Shown in pieces: positions 16,806-26,645 of a DNA stretch of 64,000 bases; within the stretch, counting starts at the first letter, position 1; each line of letters starts with the position of its first letter. Source of the DNA: Ahrensia sp. (GTDB taxonomy: Bacteria; Pseudomonadota; Alphaproteobacteria; Rhizobiales; Rhizobiaceae). Under the pieces are notes generated by a model. That model worked only from the letters and a program-made list of their open reading frames with translations. It did no database searches and had not been told where the DNA came from. The position numbers were made by a program, and so were the translations under genes. Location of the stretch: assembly GCA_028817895.1 (NCBI GenBank), contig JAPPOQ010000043.1, forward strand, positions 1 through 64,000, written 5' to 3'.

Positions 16806-19800
16806 TCATGCCGGTTCGGCTGCGCTGTCACCGCGCTTTCTTGAGAACAGATCGCCAAGTTGCCGACAAATCACATAGAAAACCGGCGTGAACAACAGCC
16901 CGAAGACTGTTACGCCAAGCATGCCGAAGAACACCGCCGTACCCAGCGCCTGCCGCATTTCTGCTCCGGCTCCGCTTGCAATCATCAGCGGCACGACGCC
17001 CAGAATGAAGGCGAAAGAGGTCATAAGAATGGGACGCAACCGCAACCGCGCGGCCTGAATGGCGGCGTCCTGTTTCGTTCGACCTTCTTCTTCGGCCTGT
17101 TTTGCAAACTCCACGATGAGAATCGCATTTTTTGAGGCCAGCCCTACCAGCACCACAAAGCCGATCTGAACGAGAATGTTGACGTCCAGCCCGCGCGAGA
17201 CGACCCCGGCAATGGAAGCCAGCAATCCCATCGGCACGATCAATATGACCGCAAGTGGCAATGTCCAGCTTTCATACTGAGCGGCCAGCAGCAGGAACAC
17301 GAAAATCACGGCAAAGAGAAATGCGTAGATTGCGGTGTTGCCGCCCAGCTTCTCCTGCAATGCCAGTTCCGTCCATTCGTACTCAAAACCGGCGGGCAAG
17401 CGCTCTTCCAGCATCCGTTCCATAGCCGCGATGGCTTGCCCGGTGGAGAATTGTGGCGTGGTCGCCCCCTGAACGGCGGCAGCTGGAAAGAGGTTATAAC
17501 GTGCCACGCGATAAGGTCCGGTCGTTTCGCGCAGTTCCACCACCGAGCCCAGCGGCACCATATTTCCGGATGTTGTGCGCGTCTGAAGCCGCGTAATGTC
17601 TGAGGCGGTATCGCGGAAGATCCCGTCAGCCTGCGCCGTCACTCGGTAGGTTCGACCAAGGAAGTTGAAATCATTCACGAAGGCGGATCCAAGATAGACT
17701 TCCAGCGTTTCGAACACGTTTTGCGGCGGCACGCCGATCTTTTGCGCTTTTACGCGGTCAATATCGGCAAAAATTTTGGGTGTTGCGGTGTTGAACAGGT
17801 TGAACACACCGACCATGCCATCAATGCCACGCGCGGCCTGCACCACGTCACCAAGCGTGTCTTCCAGTGCTTCCAGGCCGCGACCGCGAACATCCTGAAC
17901 GTAGAGTTTCCACCCGCCACCATTGCCGATGCCGCGCACCGGCGGCGGCGTGATGATGAAGATGTTGGCGTCGAGAATCGACCCGACCGCTCCAAAGGCA
18001 CGTCCAAGTATTGCGTTTGCGGAGAGGGTCGGGCCGACGCGCTCCTCAAATGGGTCGAGTACGGCGAAGATGGCGCCGGCATTGGGTGCCAGCGTAAAGG
18101 TGCCACCATCAAGACCGGAAAAGGCTACTGTGTGGCCGATACCGTCAACCTCGAGCAGTTTGCGCTGCGCCTCCTGGATCACCTGATCGGTGCGCTCCAG
18201 AGATGCGCCAGCCGGCAGTTGCACCACGGTGATGAGATAGCCCTGATCCTGTTCAGGAATGAAGCCTTGCGGCGCGGAGACGAAGAGTTGCCCCGTCAGA
18301 TAAAGCAGGCCCCCGTAAGCGATCATGACGATGAGTGAAACGCGAAGCAGCATGCGCACGGTGAAACTGTAGCCACCCGCCAACCTGTCGAAGAACCAGT
18401 TGAACCCTTTGCCGAACATGCGGAACGGCCACATCAGCGCATGAATGAACTTGGAGATGATGTTTTGAGGAGGGCGCTCCTTGTCTTCCTTTGATTGCAG
18501 AAGAATGGCGGCCAGTGCCGGTGAAAGCGTCAAAGAAACGGTGACCGAGATCAGCGTTGCAGTCGCAATGGTAAGCGCAAACTGGCGGAAAAACTGCCCT
18601 GTAATGCCTTCGATGAAGGCAACAGGAACAAACACAGCGGAAAGCACAAGGCCAATCGCAATCAGCGCACCTGACACCTCATCCATGGTTTTGTGCGCCG
18701 CCTCGCGCGGCGAAAACCCATCTTCAATGTAGCGTTCGACATTCTCAACCACCACAATCGCATCATCGACCACAATGCCGATCGCAAGCACCAGACCAAA
18801 CAGCGACAGATTGTTGAGAGAAAAGCCAAAAGCCGACATCACGAAGAAGGTGCCGATCAACGAAATGGGGATCGCGAGAATGGGGATGATCGACGCGCGA
18901 AGCGACTGCAGGAACACGACCACAACCAGCACCACCAGAGCCACGGCCTCCAGAATGGTGATGTAAACCGCGTTGACCGATTCCTCGATAAACTCCGTTG
19001 GGTTGTAAATGATGTCATGCTCCAATCCTGGTGGAAAGGCCTGTGCGAGGACGTCCATCTGATCGATCACGGCGCTTGCGGTTTCCAGAGCATTTGATCC
19101 GGGCCGTTGGAAAATGGCGATTGGCAGGGCGTTCTTGCCATCCAGATAACCATTGGTCGTGTAGGATTGAGCGCCCAGTTCGACGCGTCCGATGTCGCGC
19201 ACCCTGATCTGCCGGCCATTGGCATCGGTGCGTACGATGACGTCTTTAAATGCGTCTGGCTCGACAAGCCTGCCTTGCGTTTCAACGCTCAGCTGAAAGG
19301 CACCCGGGGACGGCACCGGCGCCTGATTGATAATGCCAGACGCCACTTGCAGATTGTTTGCGCGCAGGGCCGCCACCACTTCTCCGGCGGTGAGGTTGCG
19401 TGCCGCCATGCGGTTGGGATCGAGCCAGACCCGCATCGAATAGGAGCGCTCGCCAAACACGGTCACATTGCCAACGCCTTCCACTCTGGCTAGGCGATCG
19501 ACAATCTGCGTGGTGGCATAATTGGAAATATACAGCTGATCGCGTGACGAATCGGGTGAAATCAGATGCACAACCATCATCAGGTCAGGTGAGTTTTGTT
19601 GCGTAGTAACCCCCAATCGACGCACGTTCTCGGGCAGCCGAGGCTCGGCAATCGCGACCCGGTTTTGAACCAGAACCTGTGCCTCATCGAGATTGGTGCC
19701 CAGCGCAAAGGTAACCGTAATGGTGAGTGCGCCATCGGCGGTGGCCTGGCTGAGCATGTAGAGCATGCCCTTCACACCATTGAGTTCCTGCTCGATGGGC

Positions 19801-19994
19801 GTCGCCACCGTATCGGAGACCACTTCCGCGGAGGCGCCGGGATAAACGGCTCGCACCTGAATCGTTGGTGGCGCGATTTCAGGATATTGCGCCACCGGCA
19901 ATGAGAAATAGGAAACAGCGCCCAAGAGGACGATGATGATCGATACGACCGAAGCAAAGATCGGTCGGCGGATGAAAAAATGCGAGAAGCCCAT
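16806..19994 (-). CDS. RND multidrug efflux permease (AcrB type)
   Basis: A 1062-residue inner-membrane pump of the hydrophobe/amphiphile efflux family; it uses proton influx to expel drugs, bile salts or solvents through a tripartite channel. It starts FFIRRPIFASVVSIIIVLLG, has the proton-relay aspartates of transmembrane helix 4 (GIVVDDAIVVVENVER), and the second-half mirror region ILVQIGFVVLVGLASKNAIL. Length and the two large periplasmic loops fit the family. The adaptor gene is directly upstream in the same operon (eight bases between them). No outer-membrane TolC partner or TetR regulator is adjacent, so these must be supplied elsewhere. Confidence 0.95.
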   Translation of the reverse strand: MGFSHFFIRRPIFASVVSIIIVLLGAVSYFSLPVAQYPEIAPPTIQVRAVYPGASAEVVSDTVATPIEQELNGVKGMLYMLSQATADGALTITVTFALGTNLDEAQVLVQNRVAIAEPRLPENVRRLGVTTQQNSPDLMMVVHLISPDSSRDQLYISNYATTQIVDRLARVEGVGNVTVFGERSYSMRVWLDPNRMAARNLTAGEVVAALRANNLQVASGIINQAPVPSPGAFQLSVETQGRLVEPDAFKDVIVRTDANGRQIRVRDIGRVELGAQSYTTNGYLDGKNALPIAIFQRPGSNALETASAVIDQMDVLAQAFPPGLEHDIIYNPTEFIEESVNAVYITILEAVALVVLVVVVFLQSLRASIIPILAIPISLIGTFFVMSAFGFSLNNLSLFGLVLAIGIVVDDAIVVVENVERYIEDGFSPREAAHKTMDEVSGALIAIGLVLSAVFVPVAFIEGITGQFFRQFALTIATATLISVTVSLTLSPALAAILLQSKEDKERPPQNIISKFIHALMWPFRMFGKGFNWFFDRLAGGYSFTVRMLLRVSLIVMIAYGGLLYLTGQLFVSAPQGFIPEQDQGYLITVVQLPAGASLERTDQVIQEAQRKLLEVDGIGHTVAFSGLDGGTFTLAPNAGAIFAVLDPFEERVGPTLSANAILGRAFGAVGSILDANIFIITPPPVRGIGNGGGWKLYVQDVRGRGLEALEDTLGDVVQAARGIDGMVGVFNLFNTATPKIFADIDRVKAQKIGVPPQNVFETLEVYLGSAFVNDFNFLGRTYRVTAQADGIFRDTASDITRLQTRTTSGNMVPLGSVVELRETTGPYRVARYNLFPAAAVQGATTPQFSTGQAIAAMERMLEERLPAGFEYEWTELALQEKLGGNTAIYAFLFAVIFVFLLLAAQYESWTLPLAVILIVPMGLLASIAGVVSRGLDVNILVQIGFVVLVGLASKNAILIVEFAKQAEEEGRTKQDAAIQAARLRLRPILMTSFAFILGVVPLMIASGAGAEMRQALGTAVFFGMLGVTVFGLLFTPVFYVICRQLGDLFSRKRGDSAAEPA

Positions 19995-20002
19995 TTGTTT
20001 GC

Positions 20003-21127
20003 CTATCGCAGGTCTTGGATCTCAAGCGTTCCCGGCGTCGGCTCGACCGGCGATCCGGGGCGCGCCCTTTGCAGACCGCGAATGATGATCGTGTCATCCT
20101 TGGTGAGACCTGCACGGATGGTGCGCATGTTCTTGAACATGTCTCCTGGCTCGATGCCACGTTCCTGCACAATATTGTCGTCACCCAATACGTAGACGAT
20201 CTTGCGCGATTGGTCCGACAGGATCGCGCTGTCAGGTATGAGGATCGCTTCATACTCGCCGGAGGCCGGGAGCCGCAGCCGCCCGTAGGTCCCCGGTGTC
20301 AGGAACAGGTCGCTGTTCTCGAAGAGCGCTCGCCCCTCAATGGTTCCCGAATTGGGGTCCAGCGAGTTATCGACAAAGCTCATCTTACCCTTCCGGTCCC
20401 AATTATCCTCAAAGGAAAGACGGACAGAAACGGTGTTTGCTGTTTCGCGAGACGATGGCCTGTCGCCTTCGCGGGCGAGCCGGGCATATTTGAGATATTC
20501 GGCTTCCGAAGCCTCAAAACTGAACTCGATCGGGTCGAGTGAGACAATGCGGGTCAGGATACTGCTTGTCGTGACAAGATTGCCGATGTCGAGATTGGTT
20601 GCGGAGACGCGCCCATCGATTGGCGAGGTGATCCGGGTGAATTGCAGGTCGAGCCGGGCAGCCTCAACTTGCGCCTCGGCCAGAGCTATATTCGCCACTG
20701 CCTGGGCAAGTTCGGCCTGGGTGGTATCAGCATCCGCCTGCGAACCGACCTGGCGCTGCAACAATTGGACAGCCCTCTGATTGTTGGCTTCCGCCAGCCC
20801 CCGCGCGGCAACTGCAACCTGTAGTCCCGCTTCAGCTTGAGCAAGTTCGGCCTCAAATGGGCGCGGATCGATCTGAAACAGCAGGTCGCCGGTTTTAACA
20901 AGCGCACCTTCGTCAAAATGGATCGACTGCAAATAGCCGGAAACCCGCGCCTGAATCTGGACGTCCTGCACAGCGCGAAACTGGCCGACATACAAATCAT
21001 AGTCGATGATCATGCGGGTCAGAGGCTGTGCCACCTCAACCGCGGGTGGCTGATTTTGCTGCGCCGAAGCCGCGGTTGCGCCCAGAACTGTGGCAGCCAA
21101 AATCGCAACAAGTCTTTTGAATTGCAC
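20003..21127 (-). CDS. RND efflux periplasmic adaptor (membrane-fusion protein)
   Basis: A 374-residue adaptor joining the RND permease to an outer-membrane channel. GTG 21127 with a GAGG eight bases upstream gives a clean signal peptide (MQFKRLVAILAATVLGATAASA); TTG 21151 adds eight hydrophilic residues and is less likely. The barrel-sandwich motif VSGYLQSIHFDEGALVKTGD, the coiled-coil hairpin rich in Ala, Gln and Glu (about residues 95-160), and ITSPIDGRVS are family marks. First gene of the two-gene efflux operon. Confidence 0.92.
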   Translation of the reverse strand: MQFKRLVAILAATVLGATAASAQQNQPPAVEVAQPLTRMIIDYDLYVGQFRAVQDVQIQARVSGYLQSIHFDEGALVKTGDLLFQIDPRPFEAELAQAEAGLQVAVAARGLAEANNQRAVQLLQRQVGSQADADTTQAELAQAVANIALAEAQVEAARLDLQFTRITSPIDGRVSATNLDIGNLVTTSSILTRIVSLDPIEFSFEASEAEYLKYARLAREGDRPSSRETANTVSVRLSFEDNWDRKGKMSFVDNSLDPNSGTIEGRALFENSDLFLTPGTYGRLRLPASGEYEAILIPDSAILSDQSRKIVYVLGDDNIVQERGIEPGDMFKNMRTIRAGLTKDDTIIIRGLQRARPGSPVEPTPGTLEIQDLR

Positions 21128-21208
21128 TCTATTTGCCTCGCCTGCCCCCAAACTGAGACGGCAAGTGTGTCGTATTTTGCGCAGCCGGAAAAGGGCTCGG
21201 GATTAGAT

Positions 21209-22504
21209 TTAAGAAAGTCGGTTGGCCGATACAGGTGCGCCACTCAGCGCTCTGATTCGCAGCTTGAGGATACGATTGCGCTCGCGCTCCAGCACAACAA
21301 AGCGCTTGTCGTAGAAAGTAAAGGTCTGCTTCTCTTCGGGAATGGTCTGACTTGCATGAATGACGAGCCCGGCCACGGTTGTCGCCTCATCGTCCGGTAA
21401 GTCCCAATCGAGCGCGCGGTTCAAATCGCGGATGGGCAATTGCCCATCAACGATAACCGAACCATCGACCTGTGATTCCAGGCCCATGATCTCTTCATCA
21501 TGCTCGTCAGCAATGTCACCGACGATCTCTTCCAAAATGTCCTCAAGGGTAACAAGGCCTTCCACCTCACCATATTCGTCAACGACCAGAGCGATGTGTT
21601 CCTGGCGTCGCAGAAAGGCGTTGAGTTGATCCTGCAACGTGGTGGATTCCGGAACAAACCAGGCCGGTTTCATGGTCTTGCGAATGTCGAACTTGGTGAC
21701 GCGATATTTGCAGGCCGCCAGTTCGCGCAGCATATCCTTGGCATGAATAATGCCGATGATGTTGTCGGTGTCCTCTGCCCACACCGGTAATCTGGTGTAG
21801 GGCGCACCAAGGATTTGCTCGACCACTTGCTCCGGACGCATGTCGGCATTTACGCTTGTCATAGCTGTGCGATGCACCATCACGTCGGAGAGTTCGAGCT
21901 GATGCAGATCGAGAACGCCGCCGACGCGGTCGCGATCATCCTTGAGCACGGAACCGTCTCGGTTGAGCACATCAACGGTGCCGCGCAATTCATCGTGGCC
22001 TGAAAGCGGGTTAGACGCCTCGTCAAGATCGACGCCAATGCTGCGCAGCAGACGTCGCACGATCCAGCTCACCACTTTGGTAACCGGGCCGAAGACCACG
22101 ACAATGACATTCACCACCGGGGCGACGGTGAGCGCGAACCGGTCGGCATTGGAGATTGCCCAGCTTTTGGGAAGCACTTCAGCAAAGATCACCACCAGAA
22201 TCGTCATCACGATAGTGGCAATGGCAACGCCTCCATCGCCAAACAGGGAGATAAAGAGGCTCGTTGCCAAAGCGGAGGCCAGAATGTTCACCAGATTGTT
22301 CGACAGAAGCAGGGAGCCGATCAGACGCTCCTGAATTTCGATCAGTCTCGACACCAGCGCGGCGCGTAGGTTTCCCGCCTTCTCCATGGAGTGGATTCGG
22401 GCCCGCGATACAGCGGTCAGTGCGGTTTCGGAGCCGGAAAAGAAACCCGACATGCAAATGAGCAGGAAGATGGCCGCAATGGTAAGCCCGATGGAAAGGG
22501 TCAT
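21209..22504 (-). CDS. CorC/HlyC-family membrane protein (DUF21-CBS)
   Basis: A 431-residue protein: an N-terminal DUF21 membrane domain with four hydrophobic segments (from residue 5), a pair of CBS domains (about 205-330, with YTRLPVWAEDTDNIIGIIHAKD and ALVVDEYGEVEGLVTLEDILEE), and a C-terminal CorC_HlyC domain. These proteins, often mislabelled haemolysins, are linked to Mg2+/Co2+ efflux or homeostasis. It follows aroB on the same strand with 54 bases between, the usual order in rhizobia, and may be part of the aroK-aroB transcript. Confidence 0.9.
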   Translation of the reverse strand: MTLSIGLTIAAIFLLICMSGFFSGSETALTAVSRARIHSMEKAGNLRAALVSRLIEIQERLIGSLLLSNNLVNILASALATSLFISLFGDGGVAIATIVMTILVVIFAEVLPKSWAISNADRFALTVAPVVNVIVVVFGPVTKVVSWIVRRLLRSIGVDLDEASNPLSGHDELRGTVDVLNRDGSVLKDDRDRVGGVLDLHQLELSDVMVHRTAMTSVNADMRPEQVVEQILGAPYTRLPVWAEDTDNIIGIIHAKDMLRELAACKYRVTKFDIRKTMKPAWFVPESTTLQDQLNAFLRRQEHIALVVDEYGEVEGLVTLEDILEEIVGDIADEHDEEIMGLESQVDGSVIVDGQLPIRDLNRALDWDLPDDEATTVAGLVIHASQTIPEEKQTFTFYDKRFVVLERERNRILKLRIRALSGAPVSANRLS

Positions 22505-22558
22505 GGCTTTATGAACTGTCTTGGTTGGGGAAGAGAACCGGAGGCTATGACGAGATTA

Positions 22559-23689
22559 TCATCGGTCGCACTTTTTCTCCAGAAAGGAGCGTACGGCATC
22601 GCTGGGTACATCATGGGCAACAAAGGCTTCACCGATCCCCTTGGTCAGAATGAAAGTGAGCGCGCCGCGTTTCACCTTCTTGTCCTGCGCAACGGCGGCC
22701 ATAAGCGTTTCAACCGAAATGGCATCGCCCGCAATTTCGCCAATCGATGTCGGCAGTCCGACCTTTCGCAAATGGGCGATTACCCGTTCAGCCGGTTCCG
22801 GGCCGCAATGGTTGAGATGATGTGAGAACTGATGCGCAAGTACCATGCCGATCGCAACACCTTCTCCGTGTACAAGACGCTGCGGGTCGTACCCCACTGC
22901 AGCTTCCAAGGCATGGCCGAATGTGTGACCGAGATTGAGAAGGGCGCGTTGTCCTCCCTCGAACTCGTCGGCTTTCACAACGTCGGCCTTGGCCTGACAA
23001 CTCACCGCAACGGCCCGCGCGCGCGCTGCACCGCCTGCGAAGACCCGCCGATAATTGACCTCCAGCCACCGGAAGAAATCGGGACGGTCGATCAGACCAT
23101 ATTTGGCAACTTCGGCATAGCCAGCGCGCATTTCCCGGTCCGAGAGCGTGTCGAGCAGACTGGTATCCGCCAGGACCAGGGCAGGTTGGTTGAACAGGCC
23201 GACCAGATTCTTGCCCCGGGGGGAGTTGATGCCCGTCTTGCCGCCAACGGAGGAATCGACCTGCGCCAGCAGGGTTGTTGGCATCTGCACGAAGCCCATA
23301 CCACGGCGCACAATGCCGGCCGCGAAGCCCGCAAGATCACCCACAACGCCGCCACCGAGAGCCAGCACGACATCGCCGCGCTCAAATCCATGCGCAAGAA
23401 CTGCGTCAACTACGTTTTCGAGTGTGGAGAAGCTCTTTGACGTTTCACCCGGGGGGACAAGGATGGTGGCGCTGTCAAGGCTGGCAGTTGAAAGGGCCGT
23501 CCGCAGGGCTGCGCCGTGAAGGCCGTCGACCGTCTCATCGCTGATGATAGCGATGCGAGCGTCGCCGAACGCACCTCTTATGCGCTCACCTGCCTGCCCG
23601 ACGACATCATCACCGATGACGATGTCATAGCCACGCGCTCCAAGATCAACGTGAATGGTCTGCTGAGTTGAATGGGCGTCAGGCGCCAC
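22559..23689 (-). CDS. aroB: 3-dehydroquinate synthase
   Basis: This enzyme cyclises DAHP to 3-dehydroquinate, second step of the shikimate pathway, with NAD+ and Zn2+ or Co2+. The 376-residue protein has the dinucleotide region ALGGGVVGDLAGFAA, MPTTLLAQVDSSVGGKTGIN, and the metal-binding histidines in NLGHTFGHALE and HGEGVAIGM. It lies 14 bases after aroK on the same strand, giving a shared transcript for two consecutive parts of aromatic amino-acid synthesis. Confidence 0.97.
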   Translation of the reverse strand: MAPDAHSTQQTIHVDLGARGYDIVIGDDVVGQAGERIRGAFGDARIAIISDETVDGLHGAALRTALSTASLDSATILVPPGETSKSFSTLENVVDAVLAHGFERGDVVLALGGGVVGDLAGFAAGIVRRGMGFVQMPTTLLAQVDSSVGGKTGINSPRGKNLVGLFNQPALVLADTSLLDTLSDREMRAGYAEVAKYGLIDRPDFFRWLEVNYRRVFAGGAARARAVAVSCQAKADVVKADEFEGGQRALLNLGHTFGHALEAAVGYDPQRLVHGEGVAIGMVLAHQFSHHLNHCGPEPAERVIAHLRKVGLPTSIGEIAGDAISVETLMAAVAQDKKVKRGALTFILTKGIGEAFVAHDVPSDAVRSFLEKKCDR

Positions 23690-23703
23690 GGCCCATACGC
23701 CTC

Positions 23704-24321
23704 CTATTTCCAGCCGCGCTTCTCAGCGATGGCCGGCAGCTCTTCCGCGAGCAAGTCTACCAGTTCTCCGGCGATCACATCACGCGAAACAGTACGCGAC
23801 TCGATCTTCACATCGGCCAGAGCATAAACAGGATTGCGCTCCGCCAGCAGCGCTTTCATCACCGCTTCAGGGTCATCTTCTTTCAGCAGAGGCCGGTCGG
23901 AGCGGCGCTGCACCCGCTTCATAAGGATTTCAAGATCCGCATCGAGCCATACCGAAACACCGCCTTCAGCGATATCCTCGCGGATCTCTTCATTCATGAA
24001 TGCGCCACCACCGGTTGCGAGGATCTTCTGCCCTTCGCCCATCAGACGTTTGATGACTTTCTTTTCACCCGACCGGAAGGCAGATTCGCCAAACTGGTCG
24101 AAAATGTCTTCAATCGACATGCCTGCGGCCTTCTCGATCTCCTTGTCCGCATCGACAAAGGGGATATCAAGATATTGCGACATACGCTTTCCGATGGTGG
24201 ACTTTCCCACCCCCATTATGCCCACAAGAACGATGCTGCGACCGTTCAATGCGCGGCGGATCGTGCTGGATCGGTCCGCAATTACGGCCCGGTTGATGTC
24301 ATGACTGGTTGCTGTGTTCAC
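23704..24321 (-). CDS. aroK: Shikimate kinase
   Basis: A 205-residue P-loop kinase that phosphorylates shikimate at the 3-hydroxyl. Walker A is GIMGVGKSTIGKRM, followed by the shikimate-binding DADKEIEKAAG and GGGAFMNEEIRE, and the lid arginine region RSDRPLL. The first 30 or so residues before SIVLVGIMG are an extension common in alphaproteobacteria; a later start is possible. First gene of the aroK-aroB-CorC block, with a 245-base gap upstream facing the small gene at 24567. Confidence 0.96.
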   Translation of the reverse strand: MNTATSHDINRAVIADRSSTIRRALNGRSIVLVGIMGVGKSTIGKRMSQYLDIPFVDADKEIEKAAGMSIEDIFDQFGESAFRSGEKKVIKRLMGEGQKILATGGGAFMNEEIREDIAEGGVSVWLDADLEILMKRVQRRSDRPLLKEDDPEAVMKALLAERNPVYALADVKIESRTVSRDVIAGELVDLLAEELPAIAEKRGWK

Positions 24322-24566
24322 GGGTTTTTCGTTTTCTTTTTGTCTTTACGGTTGGTGTTTGCGCAGTTCGCGGCCAAACACCCCAAAACAGGCCAAGCGT
24401 CAAGTCCTGCCCAAAGCGTGGTGTTGCGGTATTCGAGGTCTCACCCCGGACCAGGCAGCCAACACATCTTGCCATCTGCCTTTGCGTTAACCATAAAGAT
24501 CGGGGGCGCTTTTGTCATGTATGCAGTGGATGTGGCGAGTGAAACCTCGTCTGAGGAGTGTTGGGC

Positions 24567-24716
24567 GTGCCAAGCCTGTTTCGTTTTCTGATTTTTCTGG
24601 CTGTGCTGGGCGGACTGGCCTATGGCGGCATGTTTGCGCTTGCAACATTTGTTGAACCAAATGATCGCGAAATGCGCGTCAAAATTCCATCCAAGAAGCT
24701 CAATGACCGCGACTGA
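24567..24716 (+). CDS. Small single-span membrane protein upstream of xerD region
   Basis: A 49-residue ORF starting GTG at 24567 with AGGAG nine bases before it. The translation is MPSLFRFLIFLAVLGGLAYG, a second short hydrophobic run (GMFALATFV), then a polar tail with EPNDREMRVKIP. One membrane helix and a short exposed tail are predicted. Similar proteins of about 50 residues occur between aroK and xerD in rhizobia, sometimes mislabelled histidine kinase. This is from memory, not a search. Its function is unknown; the aroK-facing position and clear ribosome-binding site argue that it is real. Confidence 0.75.
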   Translation: MPSLFRFLIFLAVLGGLAYGGMFALATFVEPNDREMRVKIPSKKLNDRD

Positions 24717-24770
24717 CGCGAGAACCAATGACTTCACCACACCCGCATAAGGGGCGCTGAGGGTGTATCG

Positions 24771-26588
24771 ATGAGCGTCGCTGCTCAACTCAGGCGCTTT
24801 GCCGCGTTCACACAACTTACCGACGGCCAACTGGCCTCAATCGAACGCCATGCTCAACGACGTCGCGTGGCTAAGGGCGATCGCCTGATTACATTCAATG
24901 ATCGTGCCAGACGGGTTTTTGTGGTGCTGTCTGGCAAGTTTGTTGTGTTGGCGAAGGGTCAACCTGTTGCTGAAATTCTGCCCGGCGAATCGATTGGCGA
25001 GCTGGCATTCTTTTCCGGCGGACGGCGCACCAGCGATGTCGTTGCGACCCGCGACAGCGAAGTCATCCAGCTTGATCGGCGCACCTATCGGAAGCTGAAC
25101 CGCGAGATTCCGGAACTCAGTGAACTGATTTTGGCCGTGGTGACGCGGCGCATGGCGGAGTTGACCCGCAATGCGATGCCTTTGCCTCCGCGCGGTGCCA
25201 AGACAATTGCGCTTGTTCCGGCGGGTGGCTTGCGTCTGCCCGCCGATTTCATACACGCTCTTGGCGATACATTGCCGCAAGATGGCTCCGTGCGAATTGC
25301 CGATGCGACCAATGCCGGCGACCGAGATGCGCATTGGCTGTTTGACTGCGAGCAGCTGCATAAGCAGGTCTTTCTTCTTTGCGGAGAGATCGAAACGCCC
25401 AACGGTCGGGAATGGTTCGACTTTGCCACACGCAGCTGCGACTGCATCTGTCTGGTCGTCGATAGCACTCACGTCAACGCAAGCTCATCCGCCCCGCATG
25501 AAGAGTCGATACTGGCGAATGCCGCAACCTGTCCCGCTCATGTCGTAATATGGTCGTCGCAATGTCGCGAACGGCCGCGCAATTCGGCCCAGCTTTTGCG
25601 ACACCGCCACAGCCTGCTCCGACATCATGTCTGTTTCGGCAAACCGGAAACGATGGCGCGCTTCTTGCGCTTTCTGTCAGGGCAGGCCTTGGGGGTCGTG
25701 CTGTCCGGCGGCGGCGCCTATGGCACGGCCCATCTCGGCGCGGTCAAGGCGCTGCTGGAGCATGGCTACGACATCGACATTTATGGCGGCACAAGCGTTG
25801 GTGCGGCGATGGCCGGGGCATTAGCGAGTCAAATGCCACCCGACGAGATCATGGCACGCTGCGAGGAGATCTTTGTGCGCAGCAAGGCCATGTCAAAGCT
25901 TGCCGCGCCGCTTTACAGCATTCTGGACCACAATGCCTTCGATGAGCAGATGCGCAAGCATTACGGCCAATGGCGGCTGGAAGACCTGCCACTCAATTAT
26001 TTTGCAGTCTCCACCAGCCTGACCACCAACGACATGCACATCCACCGCACTGGAGAGCTCTGGAAGACCGTGCGCGCGTCAGGGTCGATCCCCGCAATCT
26101 TTCCGCCGATGATCGCCGATGATGGCGAGGTGCTTATTGACGGCGCGCTGATCGATAATTTGCCCGTTGACGTGATGCGCAAAACAAAAGCCGGCCCAAA
26201 CATCATATTGAGCTTTCAGGAACAGCCCGAATGGCGGCTCGCAGCGCGTTATGAAGACATGCCTTCTCGTTTGGCTGCCCTCTGGCAGTGGGTCACGCGC
26301 AGTCGGAACTCCAATCTTCCCACTTTGACCAATGTGCTGGCAAAGACGATGGTTGTTACCGCTCGGCGACGTCAAAGCGCGCTGGAACTGTTGGACGATG
26401 TTATGATCGACATGCCCACCTCTCAGGGCATGGGCACGCTGGACTGGAAACTGGGTCGGCAGCAATTCGATCTGGCCTATCGCAGCATGGGAGATATTCT
26501 CGACAGGGCGGGCAATCATCCCGGCGACAACACCGTCCAGCGCCTTGAAGCACTGCGAGACGCCGCCTCTTCCCTAACCGCGCGTTAG
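24771..26588 (+). CDS. CNB-domain patatin-like phospholipase (NTE family)
   Basis: A 605-residue protein. Residues about 10-130 form a cyclic nucleotide-binding domain (FAAFTQLTDGQLASIERHAQ, ILPGESIGELAFFSGG). A middle region follows, and from about residue 300 a patatin domain has the oxyanion loop SGGGAYGTAHLG, nucleophile Ser342 in GTSVG, and catalytic Asp457 in LIDGALIDN. Neuropathy-target-esterase-like enzymes hydrolyse phospholipids or lysophospholipids, and the CNB domain could gate activity. No membrane anchor is obvious. It lies between the 49-residue gene and xerD, all on the plus strand. Confidence 0.9.
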   Translation: MSVAAQLRRFAAFTQLTDGQLASIERHAQRRRVAKGDRLITFNDRARRVFVVLSGKFVVLAKGQPVAEILPGESIGELAFFSGGRRTSDVVATRDSEVIQLDRRTYRKLNREIPELSELILAVVTRRMAELTRNAMPLPPRGAKTIALVPAGGLRLPADFIHALGDTLPQDGSVRIADATNAGDRDAHWLFDCEQLHKQVFLLCGEIETPNGREWFDFATRSCDCICLVVDSTHVNASSSAPHEESILANAATCPAHVVIWSSQCRERPRNSAQLLRHRHSLLRHHVCFGKPETMARFLRFLSGQALGVVLSGGGAYGTAHLGAVKALLEHGYDIDIYGGTSVGAAMAGALASQMPPDEIMARCEEIFVRSKAMSKLAAPLYSILDHNAFDEQMRKHYGQWRLEDLPLNYFAVSTSLTTNDMHIHRTGELWKTVRASGSIPAIFPPMIADDGEVLIDGALIDNLPVDVMRKTKAGPNIILSFQEQPEWRLAARYEDMPSRLAALWQWVTRSRNSNLPTLTNVLAKTMVVTARRRQSALELLDDVMIDMPTSQGMGTLDWKLGRQQFDLAYRSMGDILDRAGNHPGDNTVQRLEALRDAASSLTAR

Positions 26589-26645
26589 CAAATTGCCGCG
26601 ATCATCAGCGGCAGTGCTGCTGGGAACCCGCTTTGGTTGAAACCG

